A stretch of DNA of 64,000 bases from Amycolatopsis eburnea (lineage in GTDB: Bacteria; Actinomycetota; Actinomycetes; Mycobacteriales; Pseudonocardiaceae): the NCBI RefSeq assembly GCF_003937945.1, contig NZ_RSEC01000062.1, positions 186,001 through 250,000 of the forward strand, read 5' to 3'. The translations under genes and the position numbers were made by a program. This document shows positions 1 to 13,275 of the stretch, piece by piece. Numbering within the stretch: position 1 is the stretch's first letter; each line of letters begins with the position of its first letter. A model generated the notes under the pieces. It made no database searches. It saw nothing but the letters and a program-made list of their open reading frames with translations, and was not told the DNA's origin.

Positions 1-1223
1 CGCGGCAGGCGGTGGCCGAGGCCATGATCGCCTTCCCCGTCTACCGCTCCTACCTGCCCGAAGGCGCGGCGCACTGGGCCGCCGCGATCGCCGGAGCGCG
101 CCAGGCGCGGCCCGACCTCGCCGACGCGCTCGCGGCCCTCGACGCGCAGGTCCGCGCCGAGCCGGACGGCGAGCTGGCCACCCGGATCCAGCAGACGTCC
201 GGCATGGTCGTGGCCAAGGGCACCGAGGACACCACGTTCTACCGCTACACCCGCTTCGCCGCGCTCAACGAGGTCGGCGGCAACCCGGACCGCTTCGGCC
301 TCGGCGTCGAGGAGTTCCACCGGCTGGCCGCCGGGCGCGAAGCGGGTTACCCGGCCGCGATGACGACGCTGACCACGCACGACACCAAGCGGTCCGAGGA
401 CACCCGCGCCCGGATGGCCGTGCTGGCCGAAGTGCCCGGTGAGTTCGCCGAAGCGGTCCGGCGGTGGACCGCGAGCCACGGGATCGACGAGCCGTCGCTC
501 AACCTGCTCGCCTGGCAGACGCTCGTGTCCACCTGGCCGATCGAGCCGGCCCGGCTGCGGGACTACCTCGACAAGGCGGCCAAGGAAGCCAAGCTCCGGA
601 CCAGCTGGACCGACCACGACGAGGCCTTCGAGGCCGCCGTCGCCGCCTGGCCCGGCAAAGTCGTCAACGACCCCGACGTGGCCGCGTTCGTCGCGCGGAT
701 CGAGCGGCCGGGCTGGAGCAACTCGCTCGGGCAGAAGCTCGTCCAGCTGACCGCGCCCGGGGTCCCGGACGTCTACCAGGGCACCGAGCTGTGGGACTTC
801 TCGCTGGTCGACCCGGACAACCGCCGTCCGGTCGACTACGCGGTCCGCCGCGAGCTGCTGAAGCGGATCTCCGGCGGCGAGCTGCCGGAGATCGACGCGT
901 CGGGCGCGGCGAAGCTGCTGGTCGTGCACAAGGCGCTGAAGCTGCGCCAGGAGCACCCCGCGTTGTTCCGCGGCTACCGGCCGCTGCGCGCCGAGGGCGT
1001 CGCGGCGGAGCACTGCCTGGCCTACACCCGCAGCCCCGATCTGGCCGTCGCGGTCACCCGGCTGCCGGTCGGCCTCGAAGCCGCGGGCGGCTGGCGCGAC
1101 ACCGTGCTCCCGCTGCCGGACGGCGTCTGGACCGACGTCCTCACCGGCCGGGACGCGACGCCGGACCTGGCCACCCTGTTCGAGCGGTACCCCGTCGCGT
1201 TGCTGGTGCGAGGAGACGCATGA
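1..1223 (+). CDS. treY: Maltooligosyltrehalose synthase TreY, 3' part (5' end outside window)
   Basis: This is the C-terminal ~407 residues of a TreY-type GH13 enzyme. TreY isomerises the reducing-end alpha-1,4 bond of a malto-oligosaccharide to alpha-1,1, leaving a terminal trehalose for TreZ to release. The reading frame is open from base 3 and no start is present, so the catalytic barrel with its nucleophile lies mostly upstream of the window. Visible TreY hallmarks are TLTTHDTKRSED near 360-395, and PGVPDVYQGTE followed by DPDNRRPVDY near 750-840. The stop TGA overlaps the treZ ATG (ATGA), which indicates translational coupling. TreY and TreZ are obligate partners, so the pair makes trehalose from glycogen. 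Confidence 0.95.
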   Translation, partial: RQAVAEAMIAFPVYRSYLPEGAAHWAAAIAGARQARPDLADALAALDAQVRAEPDGELATRIQQTSGMVVAKGTEDTTFYRYTRFAALNEVGGNPDRFGLGVEEFHRLAAGREAGYPAAMTTLTTHDTKRSEDTRARMAVLAEVPGEFAEAVRRWTASHGIDEPSLNLLAWQTLVSTWPIEPARLRDYLDKAAKEAKLRTSWTDHDEAFEAAVAAWPGKVVNDPDVAAFVARIERPGWSNSLGQKLVQLTAPGVPDVYQGTELWDFSLVDPDNRRPVDYAVRRELLKRISGGELPEIDASGAAKLLVVHKALKLRQEHPALFRGYRPLRAEGVAAEHCLAYTRSPDLAVAVTRLPVGLEAAGGWRDTVLPLPDGVWTDVLTGRDATPDLATLFERYPVALLVRGDA

Positions 1224-2932
1224 GGTTCAGTGTCTGGGCCCCGGCCGCCGAGCGGGTCCGGGTCGCCGTCGACGCCGAGGTGCACGAGATGACCGCGGCC
1301 GACGGCGGCTGGTGGCACGCCGACGCCGACGGCATCAACTACGCCTTCCTCCTGGACGACGACGAGAAGCCGCTGCCCGACCCGCGGTCGCGGTGGCAGC
1401 CGCACGGCGTCCACCAGGAGTCGCGGGTCTACGACCACGGCGAGTTCGAGTGGACCGACGACGCCTGGCACGGCCGTCAGCTGCCCGGCGCCGTCGTCTA
1501 CGAGCTGCACCTCGGCACCTTCACCGAGGGCGGCACCTTCGACGCCGCCATCGACCGGCTCGACCACCTCGTCGACCTCGGGATCACGCACGTCGAGCTG
1601 CTGCCGGTGAACTCCTTCGACGGCACCGCCGGCTGGGGCTACGACGGCGTCCTCTGGGGCGCGGTGCACGAGCCCTACGGCGGCCCGGACGGGCTCAAGC
1701 GGTTCGTCGACGCGGCCCACGCGCGCGGCCTGGCGGTCGTGCTCGACGTCGTCTACAACCACCTCGGGCCCTCCGGCGCCTACCTCGACCGGTTCGGCCC
1801 GTACTTCGCCGGCCAGAACGACTGGGGGCCCGGCCTCAACCTCGACGGCGCCGGCTCCGACGAGGTCCGCCGGTACGTGATCGACAACGCGCTGAGCTGG
1901 TTCCACGACTTCCACGTCGACGCGCTGCGCCTGGACGCCGTCCACGCGCTGCTGGACCGGCGGGCCGTCCACCTGCTCGAACAGCTCGCCACCGAGGTCG
2001 ACGCGCTGTCGGCGGCGCTGAACCGGCCGCTGACGCTGATCGCCGAGTCCGACCTCAACGACCCGCGGCTCGTCACGCCCCGCGAGCGCGGCGGGTATGG
2101 CCTGCACGCCCAGTGGTCGGACGACTTCCACCACGCGCTGCACGTCAAGCTGACCGGCGAAACGAGCGGGTACTACACCGACTTCGCCGCGCCGGACGCG
2201 CTCGGGCGGGTCCTGCGCGAGGCGTTCTTCCACGCCGGCACCTGGTCGTCGTTCCGGGAGCGGACCCACGGCCGCCCGGTCGACACGCGGACGGTGCCCG
2301 GGCACCGCTTCCTCGGCTACCTGCAGAACCACGACCAGATCGGCAACCGCGCGACCGGCGACCGGCTCTCGGCGACGGTCCCGGCGAACCGGCTGGGCTG
2401 CGGCGCGGCCATCCTGTTCTGCTCGCCGTTCACACCGATGGTGTTCATGGGGGAGGAGTGGGCGGCGAGCACGCCGTGGCAGTTCTTCGCCTCGTTCCCG
2501 GACCCCGAGCTGGCCGAGGCCGTCCGCACGGGCCGCCGTCGCGAGTTCTCCCGGCACGGCTGGGGCGAATCGGACGTACCGGACCCGATGGACCCGGCCA
2601 CCGTGGACCGGTCGCGGCTCGACTGGGCCGAAGCGGACCAGCCGGGGCACCGCGAGGTGCTGGAGCTGTACCGCGCGCTGATCCGGCTGCGCCGCGAACG
2701 GCCCGAACTGGCCGATCCCCGGCTCGACGGCCTGCGCGTCGACAGCTCGCCGGACGGCTCCTGGCTCGTCCTGCACCGCGGCCCGCTGCGGCTGGCGGTC
2801 AACTTCGGTCCCGGGCCGGTCACGCTCCCGCTCGGAGCCACGTCGGCCCTGCTCACGTGGGGCGGGGCCGAGGTCGACGGCGGGGCAGCCCAGCTGCCGC
2901 CGGACGGTTTCGTTCTGGTCGAAACCCGATAA
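1220..2932 (+). CDS. treZ: Malto-oligosyltrehalose trehalohydrolase TreZ
   Basis: TreZ, 570 aa, hydrolyses the alpha-1,4 bond next to the terminal trehalose made by TreY and so frees trehalose in the cytoplasm. It begins with a short beta-sandwich (RFSVWAPAAERV) followed by a GH13 barrel. The catalytic triad is visible: nucleophile D239 in LRLDAVHAL, acid/base E276 in LIAESDLNDPR, and D372 in LQNHDQIGNR. The C-terminal beta domain ends GFVLVETR. Length and domain order are normal for the family. The ATG is chosen because it overlaps the treY stop and is preceded by GAGGAGA. Glycogen-branching enzymes share the fold, but LIAESDLNDPR and the pairing with treY point to TreZ. Confidence 0.96.
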   Translation: MRFSVWAPAAERVRVAVDAEVHEMTAADGGWWHADADGINYAFLLDDDEKPLPDPRSRWQPHGVHQESRVYDHGEFEWTDDAWHGRQLPGAVVYELHLGTFTEGGTFDAAIDRLDHLVDLGITHVELLPVNSFDGTAGWGYDGVLWGAVHEPYGGPDGLKRFVDAAHARGLAVVLDVVYNHLGPSGAYLDRFGPYFAGQNDWGPGLNLDGAGSDEVRRYVIDNALSWFHDFHVDALRLDAVHALLDRRAVHLLEQLATEVDALSAALNRPLTLIAESDLNDPRLVTPRERGGYGLHAQWSDDFHHALHVKLTGETSGYYTDFAAPDALGRVLREAFFHAGTWSSFRERTHGRPVDTRTVPGHRFLGYLQNHDQIGNRATGDRLSATVPANRLGCGAAILFCSPFTPMVFMGEEWAASTPWQFFASFPDPELAEAVRTGRRREFSRHGWGESDVPDPMDPATVDRSRLDWAEADQPGHREVLELYRALIRLRRERPELADPRLDGLRVDSSPDGSWLVLHRGPLRLAVNFGPGPVTLPLGATSALLTWGGAEVDGGAAQLPPDGFVLVETR

Positions 2933-2982
2933 CCGCACCGCACACGGCGCGCGAAGCGGCCGGTATCTGGGACGATTCAGGA

Positions 2983-5130
2983 ATGGCCACACGACCCTCC
3001 GCCGACCACGTCCTCGCCGGGCGCCCCTTCCCGCTCGGAGCCCACCCCGAGGCCGGCGGCGTGCGGTTCGCGATCACGTCCGCCGTCGCGGACGCCGTCG
3101 AGCTGTGCCTGATCGACGCCGACGGGTCGGAACGCCGGATCGCGCTCACCGAGCGCACCTTCGGTGTCTGGCACGGCCTGGTACCCGGGGTGACGCCGGG
3201 GCAGCGCTACGGCTACCGGATCCACGGCCCGTACGACCCCGCCCGCGGCCTGCGGTGCAACCCGCACAAGCTGCTGGTGGACCCGTACGCGCGGCAGATC
3301 ACCGGGGGACTGACCGACCTGGCCGCGGCACAGGGCTTCAACGGCGACCCCGAGCGCGGGCCGATGTCCACTGTGGACTCCCTGGGCAGCGTGCCGCTGT
3401 CGGTGGTCACCTCGCCGGGCGGGCCGGACACCGGCGTCAAGCCGGAGGTGCCGTTCGAGGAAGCGGTGGTCTACGAGCTGCACGTGAAGGGGTTCACCCG
3501 GCAGCACCCGTTCATCCCCGAGGCGCTGCGCGGCACCTACCTCGGCCTGGCCCACCCGGTCGCGATCGAATACCTGACCCGGCTCGGCGTCACGTCGGTG
3601 GAGCTGCTGCCGGTGCACTCGTTCCTCGACGAGCCGTCGCTGGTCCGCGCCGGGCGGCACAACTACTGGGGGTACTCGCCGCTCGGCTTCTTCGCGCCGC
3701 ACGCCGCCTACGCCAGCGAACCGGGCCACGAGGTCGAGGAGTTCCGGCTGATGGTGGCCGCCCTGCACGCGGCGGGCATCGAAGTGATCCTCGACGTCGT
3801 GTTCAACCACACCTGCGAGGGCGGGCCGGACGGGCCGACGCTGAGCTTCCGCGGGCTGAACGCGCCGGTGTACTACCTGCACACCGACCGCGGGCACATG
3901 GCCGACATCACCGGCTGCGGCAACACCCTGGAGGCGGGCTCGCCGACCGTGGTGCGGCTGGTGACCGACTCGCTGCGCTACTGGACGCAGGAGATGGGCG
4001 TCGACGGCTTCCGGTTCGACCTGGCCAGCACGCTCGGGCGGCCCCGCGGGGGCGCGTTCGACGCGGCCTCGACGCTGCTCACCGCGATCACCACCGACCC
4101 CGTGCTGTCCCGGTGCAAGCTGATCGCCGAGCCGTGGGACGCGACCGGCGAGGGCTACCGCGTCGGCGGCTTCGGCGCCCAGTGGGCCGAGTGGAACGGC
4201 CGCTACCGGGACACCGTGCGCGACTTCTGGCGCGGCGCGACCGGCGTCCGCGACCTCGCCTACCGGCTGTCCGGTTCGTCGGACCTCTACGACCACAACC
4301 TGCGCCGGCCGTGGCAGTCGATCAACTTCGTCACCGCGCACGACGGCTTCACGCTGCGGGATCTGGTGTCCTACAACGAAAAGCACAACGAGGCCAACGG
4401 CGAGGACAACCGCGACGGGACCAACGACAACCGCTCGTGGAACCACGGCGCCGAGGGGGAGACCGCCGACCCGGCGATCCGCGCGCTGCGCACCCGGCAG
4501 GCCCGGAACATGTTCGCCACGCTGCTGCTGTCCACCGGCACCCCGATGCTCACCATGGGCGACGAGTTCTGGCGGACCCAGCACGGCAACAACAACGCGT
4601 ACTGCCTCGACGACGAAACGTCCTGGCTGGACTGGACGCCGGACGACCCCGAAGCCGAGGCCATGCTCGCGTTCGCCCGCCGGGTGGTGCGGCTGCGCGC
4701 GAACAGCCCGGCGCTGCGGCAGCCGGAGTTCTTCGAAGGCCGGACCACCCCGACCGGCAAGCCCGACCTGGTCTGGTTCCGCCCGGACGGCGAGGAGTTC
4801 GCCGAGAACGACTGGTTCGAGGAGCGCCACACGCTCGGCATGTGGATCGACGGCTCGAACAGCCAGGCCCGCAACCGCGAGGGCGCGCTCGTGCCCGACC
4901 ACTCGTGGCTGCTGTGGCTGCACGCGGGCGACGCGCCGGGCGAGGTCGTCCTGCCGGGCCGGGAGTACGGCGAGACGTACAAGCCGACGCTCGACACGAG
5001 CACCGCGGACGGCAGCCCGGCCAACCCCGGCGTGCTGGAGGCCAAGAGCCGGGTGACGCTGCAGTCGCGGTCCCTGCTGTTGCTGCGCGCCCCGCGGCTG
5101 GCCGCGGACCCGGCACCGGAGACCTACTGA
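2983..5130 (+). CDS. glgX: Glycogen debranching enzyme GlgX/TreX
   Basis: This 715-aa isoamylase-type GH13 enzyme cleaves alpha-1,6 branches of glycogen or limit dextrins. In trehalose clusters it supplies linear malto-oligosaccharides to TreY/TreZ. An N-terminal CBM48-like domain (PFPLGAHPEAGGVRFAI) comes first. The barrel follows with nucleophile D346 (DGFRFDLAS), acid/base E383 (LIAEPWD) and D454 (TAHDGFTLRD). GNNNAYC and ETSWLDW near residues 530-548 are typical of GlgX/TreX. The ATG at 2983 matches the family N-terminus. Upstream in-frame codons belong to the treZ region. The gap to treZ is 50 bp, so co-transcription is likely. Confidence 0.95.
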   Translation: MATRPSADHVLAGRPFPLGAHPEAGGVRFAITSAVADAVELCLIDADGSERRIALTERTFGVWHGLVPGVTPGQRYGYRIHGPYDPARGLRCNPHKLLVDPYARQITGGLTDLAAAQGFNGDPERGPMSTVDSLGSVPLSVVTSPGGPDTGVKPEVPFEEAVVYELHVKGFTRQHPFIPEALRGTYLGLAHPVAIEYLTRLGVTSVELLPVHSFLDEPSLVRAGRHNYWGYSPLGFFAPHAAYASEPGHEVEEFRLMVAALHAAGIEVILDVVFNHTCEGGPDGPTLSFRGLNAPVYYLHTDRGHMADITGCGNTLEAGSPTVVRLVTDSLRYWTQEMGVDGFRFDLASTLGRPRGGAFDAASTLLTAITTDPVLSRCKLIAEPWDATGEGYRVGGFGAQWAEWNGRYRDTVRDFWRGATGVRDLAYRLSGSSDLYDHNLRRPWQSINFVTAHDGFTLRDLVSYNEKHNEANGEDNRDGTNDNRSWNHGAEGETADPAIRALRTRQARNMFATLLLSTGTPMLTMGDEFWRTQHGNNNAYCLDDETSWLDWTPDDPEAEAMLAFARRVVRLRANSPALRQPEFFEGRTTPTGKPDLVWFRPDGEEFAENDWFEERHTLGMWIDGSNSQARNREGALVPDHSWLLWLHAGDAPGEVVLPGREYGETYKPTLDTSTADGSPANPGVLEAKSRVTLQSRSLLLLRAPRLAADPAPETY

Positions 5131-5376
5131 CCGGTACCGGACGCATCTTTCGTCCGTTCGGGTAAGGCTCCGCACTGTTGGGGTGCGCGTGTCGCCGCGG
5201 CTCGGCGTCGCGTGCGCGTAACGAGCCGGACATCCGGCCGAAATTCCTTGCTGGAACAGCGTTTCGACCGGCGGCGGGTGGGTACACACCTAAAGAGCCC
5301 TGCCTCGTAGGCGCTTGATCGTGTCAGGCAGACTGTCGTCGCCTGCGTCCAACCGACACACCGAGGGGCGTTGCCC

Positions 5377-7359
<1,983 letters not shown>

Positions 7360-7387
7360 CAGGGAAGGAACGGATCGAGGGACTGAG

Positions 7388-9205
7388 GTGGAGCAGATGG
7401 CGGAAGAAGCCCGCCCCGACGCGGCGCTCGGGCTGGACGGCGTGCCGCACACCGGTGAGGCGATCACGGCCGACGGCATGCTGGTCGAACCCCAGGCCGG
7501 GGACTTCCGCTCGGCGCAGCAGGCGCCCAGCAACCCGGAGTGGTTCAAGGGCGCGGTGTTCTACGAGGTGCTGGTGCGCGCCTTCGCCGACTCCAACGGC
7601 GACGGCACCGGCGACCTGAGAGGGCTGGCCGGCCGGCTGGACTACCTGGCGTGGCTCGGCATCGACTGCCTGTGGCTGCCGCCGTTCTACGCCTCGCCGT
7701 TGCGCGACGGCGGGTACGACATCAGCGACTTCCGGGCGGTGCTGCCGGAGTTCGGCAGCGTCGAGGACTTCGTCTTCCTGCTGAACGAGGCGCACCGGCG
7801 CGGCATCCGGGTGATCACCGACCTGGTGCTCAACCACACTTCGGACGCGCACCCGTGGTTCCAGCAGTCGCGCAACGAACCCGACGGCCCGTACGGCGAC
7901 TACTACGTGTGGAGCGACGACGACTCGCGCTACGCCGACGCGCGGATCATCTTCGTCGACACCGAGACGTCGAACTGGACCTACGACCCGGTGCGCGGCC
8001 AGTTCTACTGGCACCGGTTCTTCTCCCACCAGCCGGACCTCAACTTCGAGAACCCCGACGTCCAGAACGCCATGATCGACACCCTGCGGTTCTGGCTCGA
8101 CCTGGGCATCGACGGGTTCCGCCTCGACGCCGTGCCGTACCTGTTCGAGCAGGAGGGCACCAACTGCGAGAACCTGCCGCGCACGCACGAGTTCCTCAAG
8201 CGCTGCCGCAAGGTCGTCGACGACGAGTACCCCGGGCGCATCCTCCTCGCCGAGGCCAACCAGTGGCCCTCGGACGTCGTCGAGTACTTCGGCGACCCGC
8301 AGGTCGGCGGCGACGAGTGCCACATGGCGTTCCACTTCCCGCTGATGCCGCGGATCTTCATGGCCGTGCGGCGGGAGTCGCGGTTCCCGATCTCGGAGAT
8401 CCTGGTCCAGACCCCGCAGATCCCCAGCGGCACCCAGTGGGGCATCTTCCTGCGCAACCACGACGAGCTGACCCTCGAGATGGTCACCGACGAAGAGCGC
8501 GACTACATGTACGCGGAGTACGCCAAGGACCCGCGCATGAAGGCCAACATCGGCATCCGCCGGAGGCTGGCCCCGCTGCTGGACAACGACCGCAACCAGC
8601 AGGAGCTCTTCACCGCGATGCTGCTGTCCCTGCCGGGCTCGCCCGTTCTGTACTACGGTGACGAGATCGGCATGGGAGACAACATCTGGCTCGGCGACCG
8701 CGACGCGGTGCGCACCCCCATGCAGTGGACCCCGGACCGCAACGCCGGGTTCTCCTCCTGCGACCCGGGCCGGATCTACCTGCCGGTGATCATGGACCCG
8801 GTGTACGGCTACCAGGGCCTGAACGTCGAAGCGCAGTCGAACAACGCGTCCTCGCTGCTCAACTGGACCCGGCGGATGATCGAGGTGCGCAAGGAGCACC
8901 ACGCGTTCGCCGAGGGCGACTTCATCGACCTCGGCGGGTCCAACCCGAGCGTGCTGGCCTACAAGCGCCAGTGGCGGCGCCCGGACGGCGGCGAGGACGT
9001 CGTGCTCTGCGTGAACAACCTCTCCCGGTTCCCGCAGCCGGTGGAGCTGGACCTGACCGGGCACCGCGGGTGCACGCCGGTGGAGCTCACCGGCGGGGTG
9101 CGGTTCCCCAGCATCGGGGAGCTGCCGTACCTGCTGACCCTGCCGGGCCACGGCTTCTACTGGTTCCAGCTGACGAGCCCGGGAGACGAAGGCGAAACGA
9201 GGTGA
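7388..9205 (+). CDS. treS: Trehalose synthase TreS (maltose alpha-D-glucosyltransferase)
   Basis: TreS interconverts trehalose and maltose and feeds maltose to maltokinase. The protein is 605 aa. The GH13_16 barrel begins at GAVFYEVLVRAFADSNGDG. Catalytic residues are D247 (GFRLDAVPYL), E289 (LLAEANQWP) and D359 (RNHDELTLEM), with the same spacing as the Mycobacterium TreS triad (42 and 70 residues). The GTG at 7388 has GAGGGA five bases upstream. ATG at 7397 is the alternative and removes only three residues. The mak start overlaps the stop codon (GTGA), so TreS and Mak are translated together, consistent with the known TreS-Mak complex or fusion in other actinobacteria. Confidence 0.96.
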   Translation: MEQMAEEARPDAALGLDGVPHTGEAITADGMLVEPQAGDFRSAQQAPSNPEWFKGAVFYEVLVRAFADSNGDGTGDLRGLAGRLDYLAWLGIDCLWLPPFYASPLRDGGYDISDFRAVLPEFGSVEDFVFLLNEAHRRGIRVITDLVLNHTSDAHPWFQQSRNEPDGPYGDYYVWSDDDSRYADARIIFVDTETSNWTYDPVRGQFYWHRFFSHQPDLNFENPDVQNAMIDTLRFWLDLGIDGFRLDAVPYLFEQEGTNCENLPRTHEFLKRCRKVVDDEYPGRILLAEANQWPSDVVEYFGDPQVGGDECHMAFHFPLMPRIFMAVRRESRFPISEILVQTPQIPSGTQWGIFLRNHDELTLEMVTDEERDYMYAEYAKDPRMKANIGIRRRLAPLLDNDRNQQELFTAMLLSLPGSPVLYYGDEIGMGDNIWLGDRDAVRTPMQWTPDRNAGFSSCDPGRIYLPVIMDPVYGYQGLNVEAQSNNASSLLNWTRRMIEVRKEHHAFAEGDFIDLGGSNPSVLAYKRQWRRPDGGEDVVLCVNNLSRFPQPVELDLTGHRGCTPVELTGGVRFPSIGELPYLLTLPGHGFYWFQLTSPGDEGETR

Positions 9206-10584
9206 GTCCCTTGTCCGACCCGCGCGAGCTGGTCGACGACCTGACCGGCGACCTGAAGCGCTGGCTGCCCGAGCAGCGCTGGTTCGCCGGCAAGGACCGG
9301 CCGGTGACCGGCGTCCGGCCGCTCGGCGTGACCGAGCTGCTCACCGGTGATCCGCAGCTGCTGCACGTGGTCGTGGAAGTGGCCCAGGACGACCGGCGCG
9401 AGCCGTACCAGCTGCTCGTCGGGCGGCGGACGCACCCGCCGGAGATCGCGTCGACCAGCTGGATCGGCGCGGTCGGCGACCTGAACGCGTACGAGGCGTC
9501 CGGCGACCTGGACCTCACCGGCGTGCTGCTGGACCTGATGGCGCGCGAGGACGCGGTGGGGTCGCTCGTCTTCGAGCACGAGCCGGGCGCGGAGCTGGAG
9601 ACCGGCCTGCGGGCGCGGCCGATCTCGTCGGAGCAGAGCAACACCTCGCTGGTCTACGGCGGGCAGTACATCCTCAAGCTGTTCCGCAAGCTGACCCCGG
9701 GCAAGAACAAGGACCTGCTGCTGCACCGCGCGCTGCAGGGCGTCGGCAGCAAGCACATCGCGCCGGTGCTCGGGTCGATCACCGGTGACCTCGGCGGCGA
9801 GCCGACCACGGTCGGCATGCTGCAGCACTTCGTCGCCGACGCCGTCGACGGCTGGGCGATGGCCACCACCAGCGTGCGCGACCTGATGGCGGCGCCGGAG
9901 CTGCACGCGGAGGAGGTCGGCGGCGACTTCGCCGGCGAGGCCGAGCGGCTGGGGCGCGCCGTCGCCGAGGTGCACGCCGACCTCGCCGAGGCGCTCGGCA
10001 CGGAGACCGTCGACGCCGACGAGCTGGAGCGCACGACGAAGGCGATGGCCGCCCGCCTGGACACGATCGCCGGGCGGGTCCCGGAGCTGGCGGCGCACGC
10101 CCCGGCGCTGCGGTCGGCGTTCGAGAAGCTGGAGTCGCTGCCCGCCGGCGCGGTGACCATGCAGTACATCCACGGCGACCTGCACCTGGGCCAGGTGCTG
10201 CGGACCGTCGGCGGCTGGCTCCTGATCGACTTCGAGGGCGAGCCCGCGGCGCCGGTGGAGGAGCGCCACGCGCTGCGGTCGCCGTTGCGCGACGTGGCGG
10301 GCATGCTGAGGTCGTTCGACTACGCGGCCCAGCAGCTGCTGGTCGGGCAGCCCGACGAGCCGGCGCTGGCCGAGCGGGCCTGGGAGTGGTCCCAGCGCAA
10401 CCGCGCGGCCTTCTGCGAGGGCTACGCGGCGGTCGCGGCGGACCCGCGCGAACAGGGCGAGCTGCTGCGCGCCTTCGAACTGGACAAGGCGGTCTACGAA
10501 GTGGGCTACGAGCACGCGAACCGGCCGGACTGGCTGGGCGTGCCGCTCGCTTCGATCGCCCGGATCACGAGTGGAGAGGGATGA
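9202..10584 (+). CDS. mak: Maltokinase Mak (Pep2)
   Basis: This 460-aa enzyme phosphorylates maltose to alpha-maltose-1-phosphate using ATP and so supplies GlgE. It has a eukaryotic-kinase-like/aminoglycoside-phosphotransferase fold with an N-terminal cap domain (WLPEQRWFAGK). The catalytic loop is YIHGDLHLGQ with D326, and the Mg-binding motif LIDFEGEP carries D343. Length is close to mycobacterial Mak. The GTG at 9202 overlaps the treS stop. TTG at 9211 is an alternative that keeps the conserved region. The position between treS and glgB completes the TreS-Mak-GlgE-GlgB pathway. Confidence 0.95.
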   Translation: MSPLSDPRELVDDLTGDLKRWLPEQRWFAGKDRPVTGVRPLGVTELLTGDPQLLHVVVEVAQDDRREPYQLLVGRRTHPPEIASTSWIGAVGDLNAYEASGDLDLTGVLLDLMAREDAVGSLVFEHEPGAELETGLRARPISSEQSNTSLVYGGQYILKLFRKLTPGKNKDLLLHRALQGVGSKHIAPVLGSITGDLGGEPTTVGMLQHFVADAVDGWAMATTSVRDLMAAPELHAEEVGGDFAGEAERLGRAVAEVHADLAEALGTETVDADELERTTKAMAARLDTIAGRVPELAAHAPALRSAFEKLESLPAGAVTMQYIHGDLHLGQVLRTVGGWLLIDFEGEPAAPVEERHALRSPLRDVAGMLRSFDYAAQQLLVGQPDEPALAERAWEWSQRNRAAFCEGYAAVAADPREQGELLRAFELDKAVYEVGYEHANRPDWLGVPLASIARITSGEG

Positions 10585-10588
10585 CACC

Positions 10589-12784
<2,196 letters not shown>

Positions 12785-12790
12785 TCCCCG

Positions 12791-12831
12791 GCCGGGGGCG
12801 CCACTTTCGTAGGGAAAGTTGCGTCCCCGGC
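12791..12831. terminator. Stem-loop terminator after glgB
   Basis: An 18-nt inverted repeat (arms 12791-12808 and 12814-12831, two mismatches) flanks a five-base loop seven bases after the glgB stop. The inner part of the stem is ACTTTC/GAAAGT and the outer part is GC-rich. It has no T-run, as is usual for high-GC actinobacterial terminators. The next gene starts 14 bp later with its own -10-like hexamer. Confidence 0.6.
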
Positions 12832-12833
12832 GC

Positions 12834-12839
12834 TACCAT
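12834..12839 (+). promoter_or_regulatory. -10 hexamer TACCAT, leaderless start of the next gene
   Basis: TACCAT fits the actinobacterial TANNNT -10 consensus and ends six bases before the ATG at 12846. This is the spacing expected when transcription begins at the start codon. No good -35 is visible. A GGGGG run directly before the ATG could instead act as a weak ribosome site. Confidence 0.4.
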
Positions 12840-12845
12840 CGGGGG

Positions 12846-13235
12846 ATGGACGGCTCCGGCGTCCTCGCGAACCTGATCCTCTTCGCCGTGGTCTGCTTCG
12901 CTCCCACGGTGCTGTTCTGGTGCGCGCTGCGCGTCCCGCGGCTGGTCCACCGGATCCGCGCGAAGCGGAGCGCGCCGGCGCCGTCGGGACCGCCGATCGA
13001 GCGGGTCGCCGCCGACCTGCGCCGCGTGCACCGGCTGCTCGCCGGCTACCCCTCCGGCACGCCCGCCGCCCGGCGCTTCGGGACCCGGCAGGCCTACGAC
13101 GAGCTGCTCACCCAGGCCTGCCGCCAGGTCGGCGTCCCGCACCGGCTCGCCGAGCTGCCCGAGGGGATGGACCGCGAGATCGAACGGCTGCGCGTCGAGC
13201 AGTCGCTGCGGGAGCGCGGGCTGGCCGTCCCCTGA
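12846..13235 (+). CDS. Small conserved membrane protein, unknown function
   Basis: I do not recognise a named family for this 129-aa protein. One N-terminal transmembrane helix (residues ~6-28, LANLILFAVVCFAPTVLFW) is followed by a basic stretch (VHRIRAKR). A cytoplasmic helical domain of ~90 residues then carries RRVHRLLAGYPSGTPAARRFGTR and a C-terminal coiled-coil-like segment rich in E/R/L. The ATG at 12846 is chosen because the hydrophobic helix starts just after it. In-frame codons upstream lie in the glgB terminator. Composition matches the neighbours. It probably is not part of the glg operon because a terminator intervenes. Confidence 0.75.
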   Translation: MDGSGVLANLILFAVVCFAPTVLFWCALRVPRLVHRIRAKRSAPAPSGPPIERVAADLRRVHRLLAGYPSGTPAARRFGTRQAYDELLTQACRQVGVPHRLAELPEGMDREIERLRVEQSLRERGLAVP

Positions 13236-13275
13236 GTTGTACGGCTCGTGTACGGGGCCGGGTCACGCTGCGGGC

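Noticed and set aside
1022..5289. Long open frames on the minus strand (1022-2992, 2977-5289) opposite treZ and glgX
   Set aside because: Their translations are Arg/Val/Pro/Gly-rich without family-like motifs, while the plus strand encodes complete GH13 enzymes. They are GC-driven shadows.
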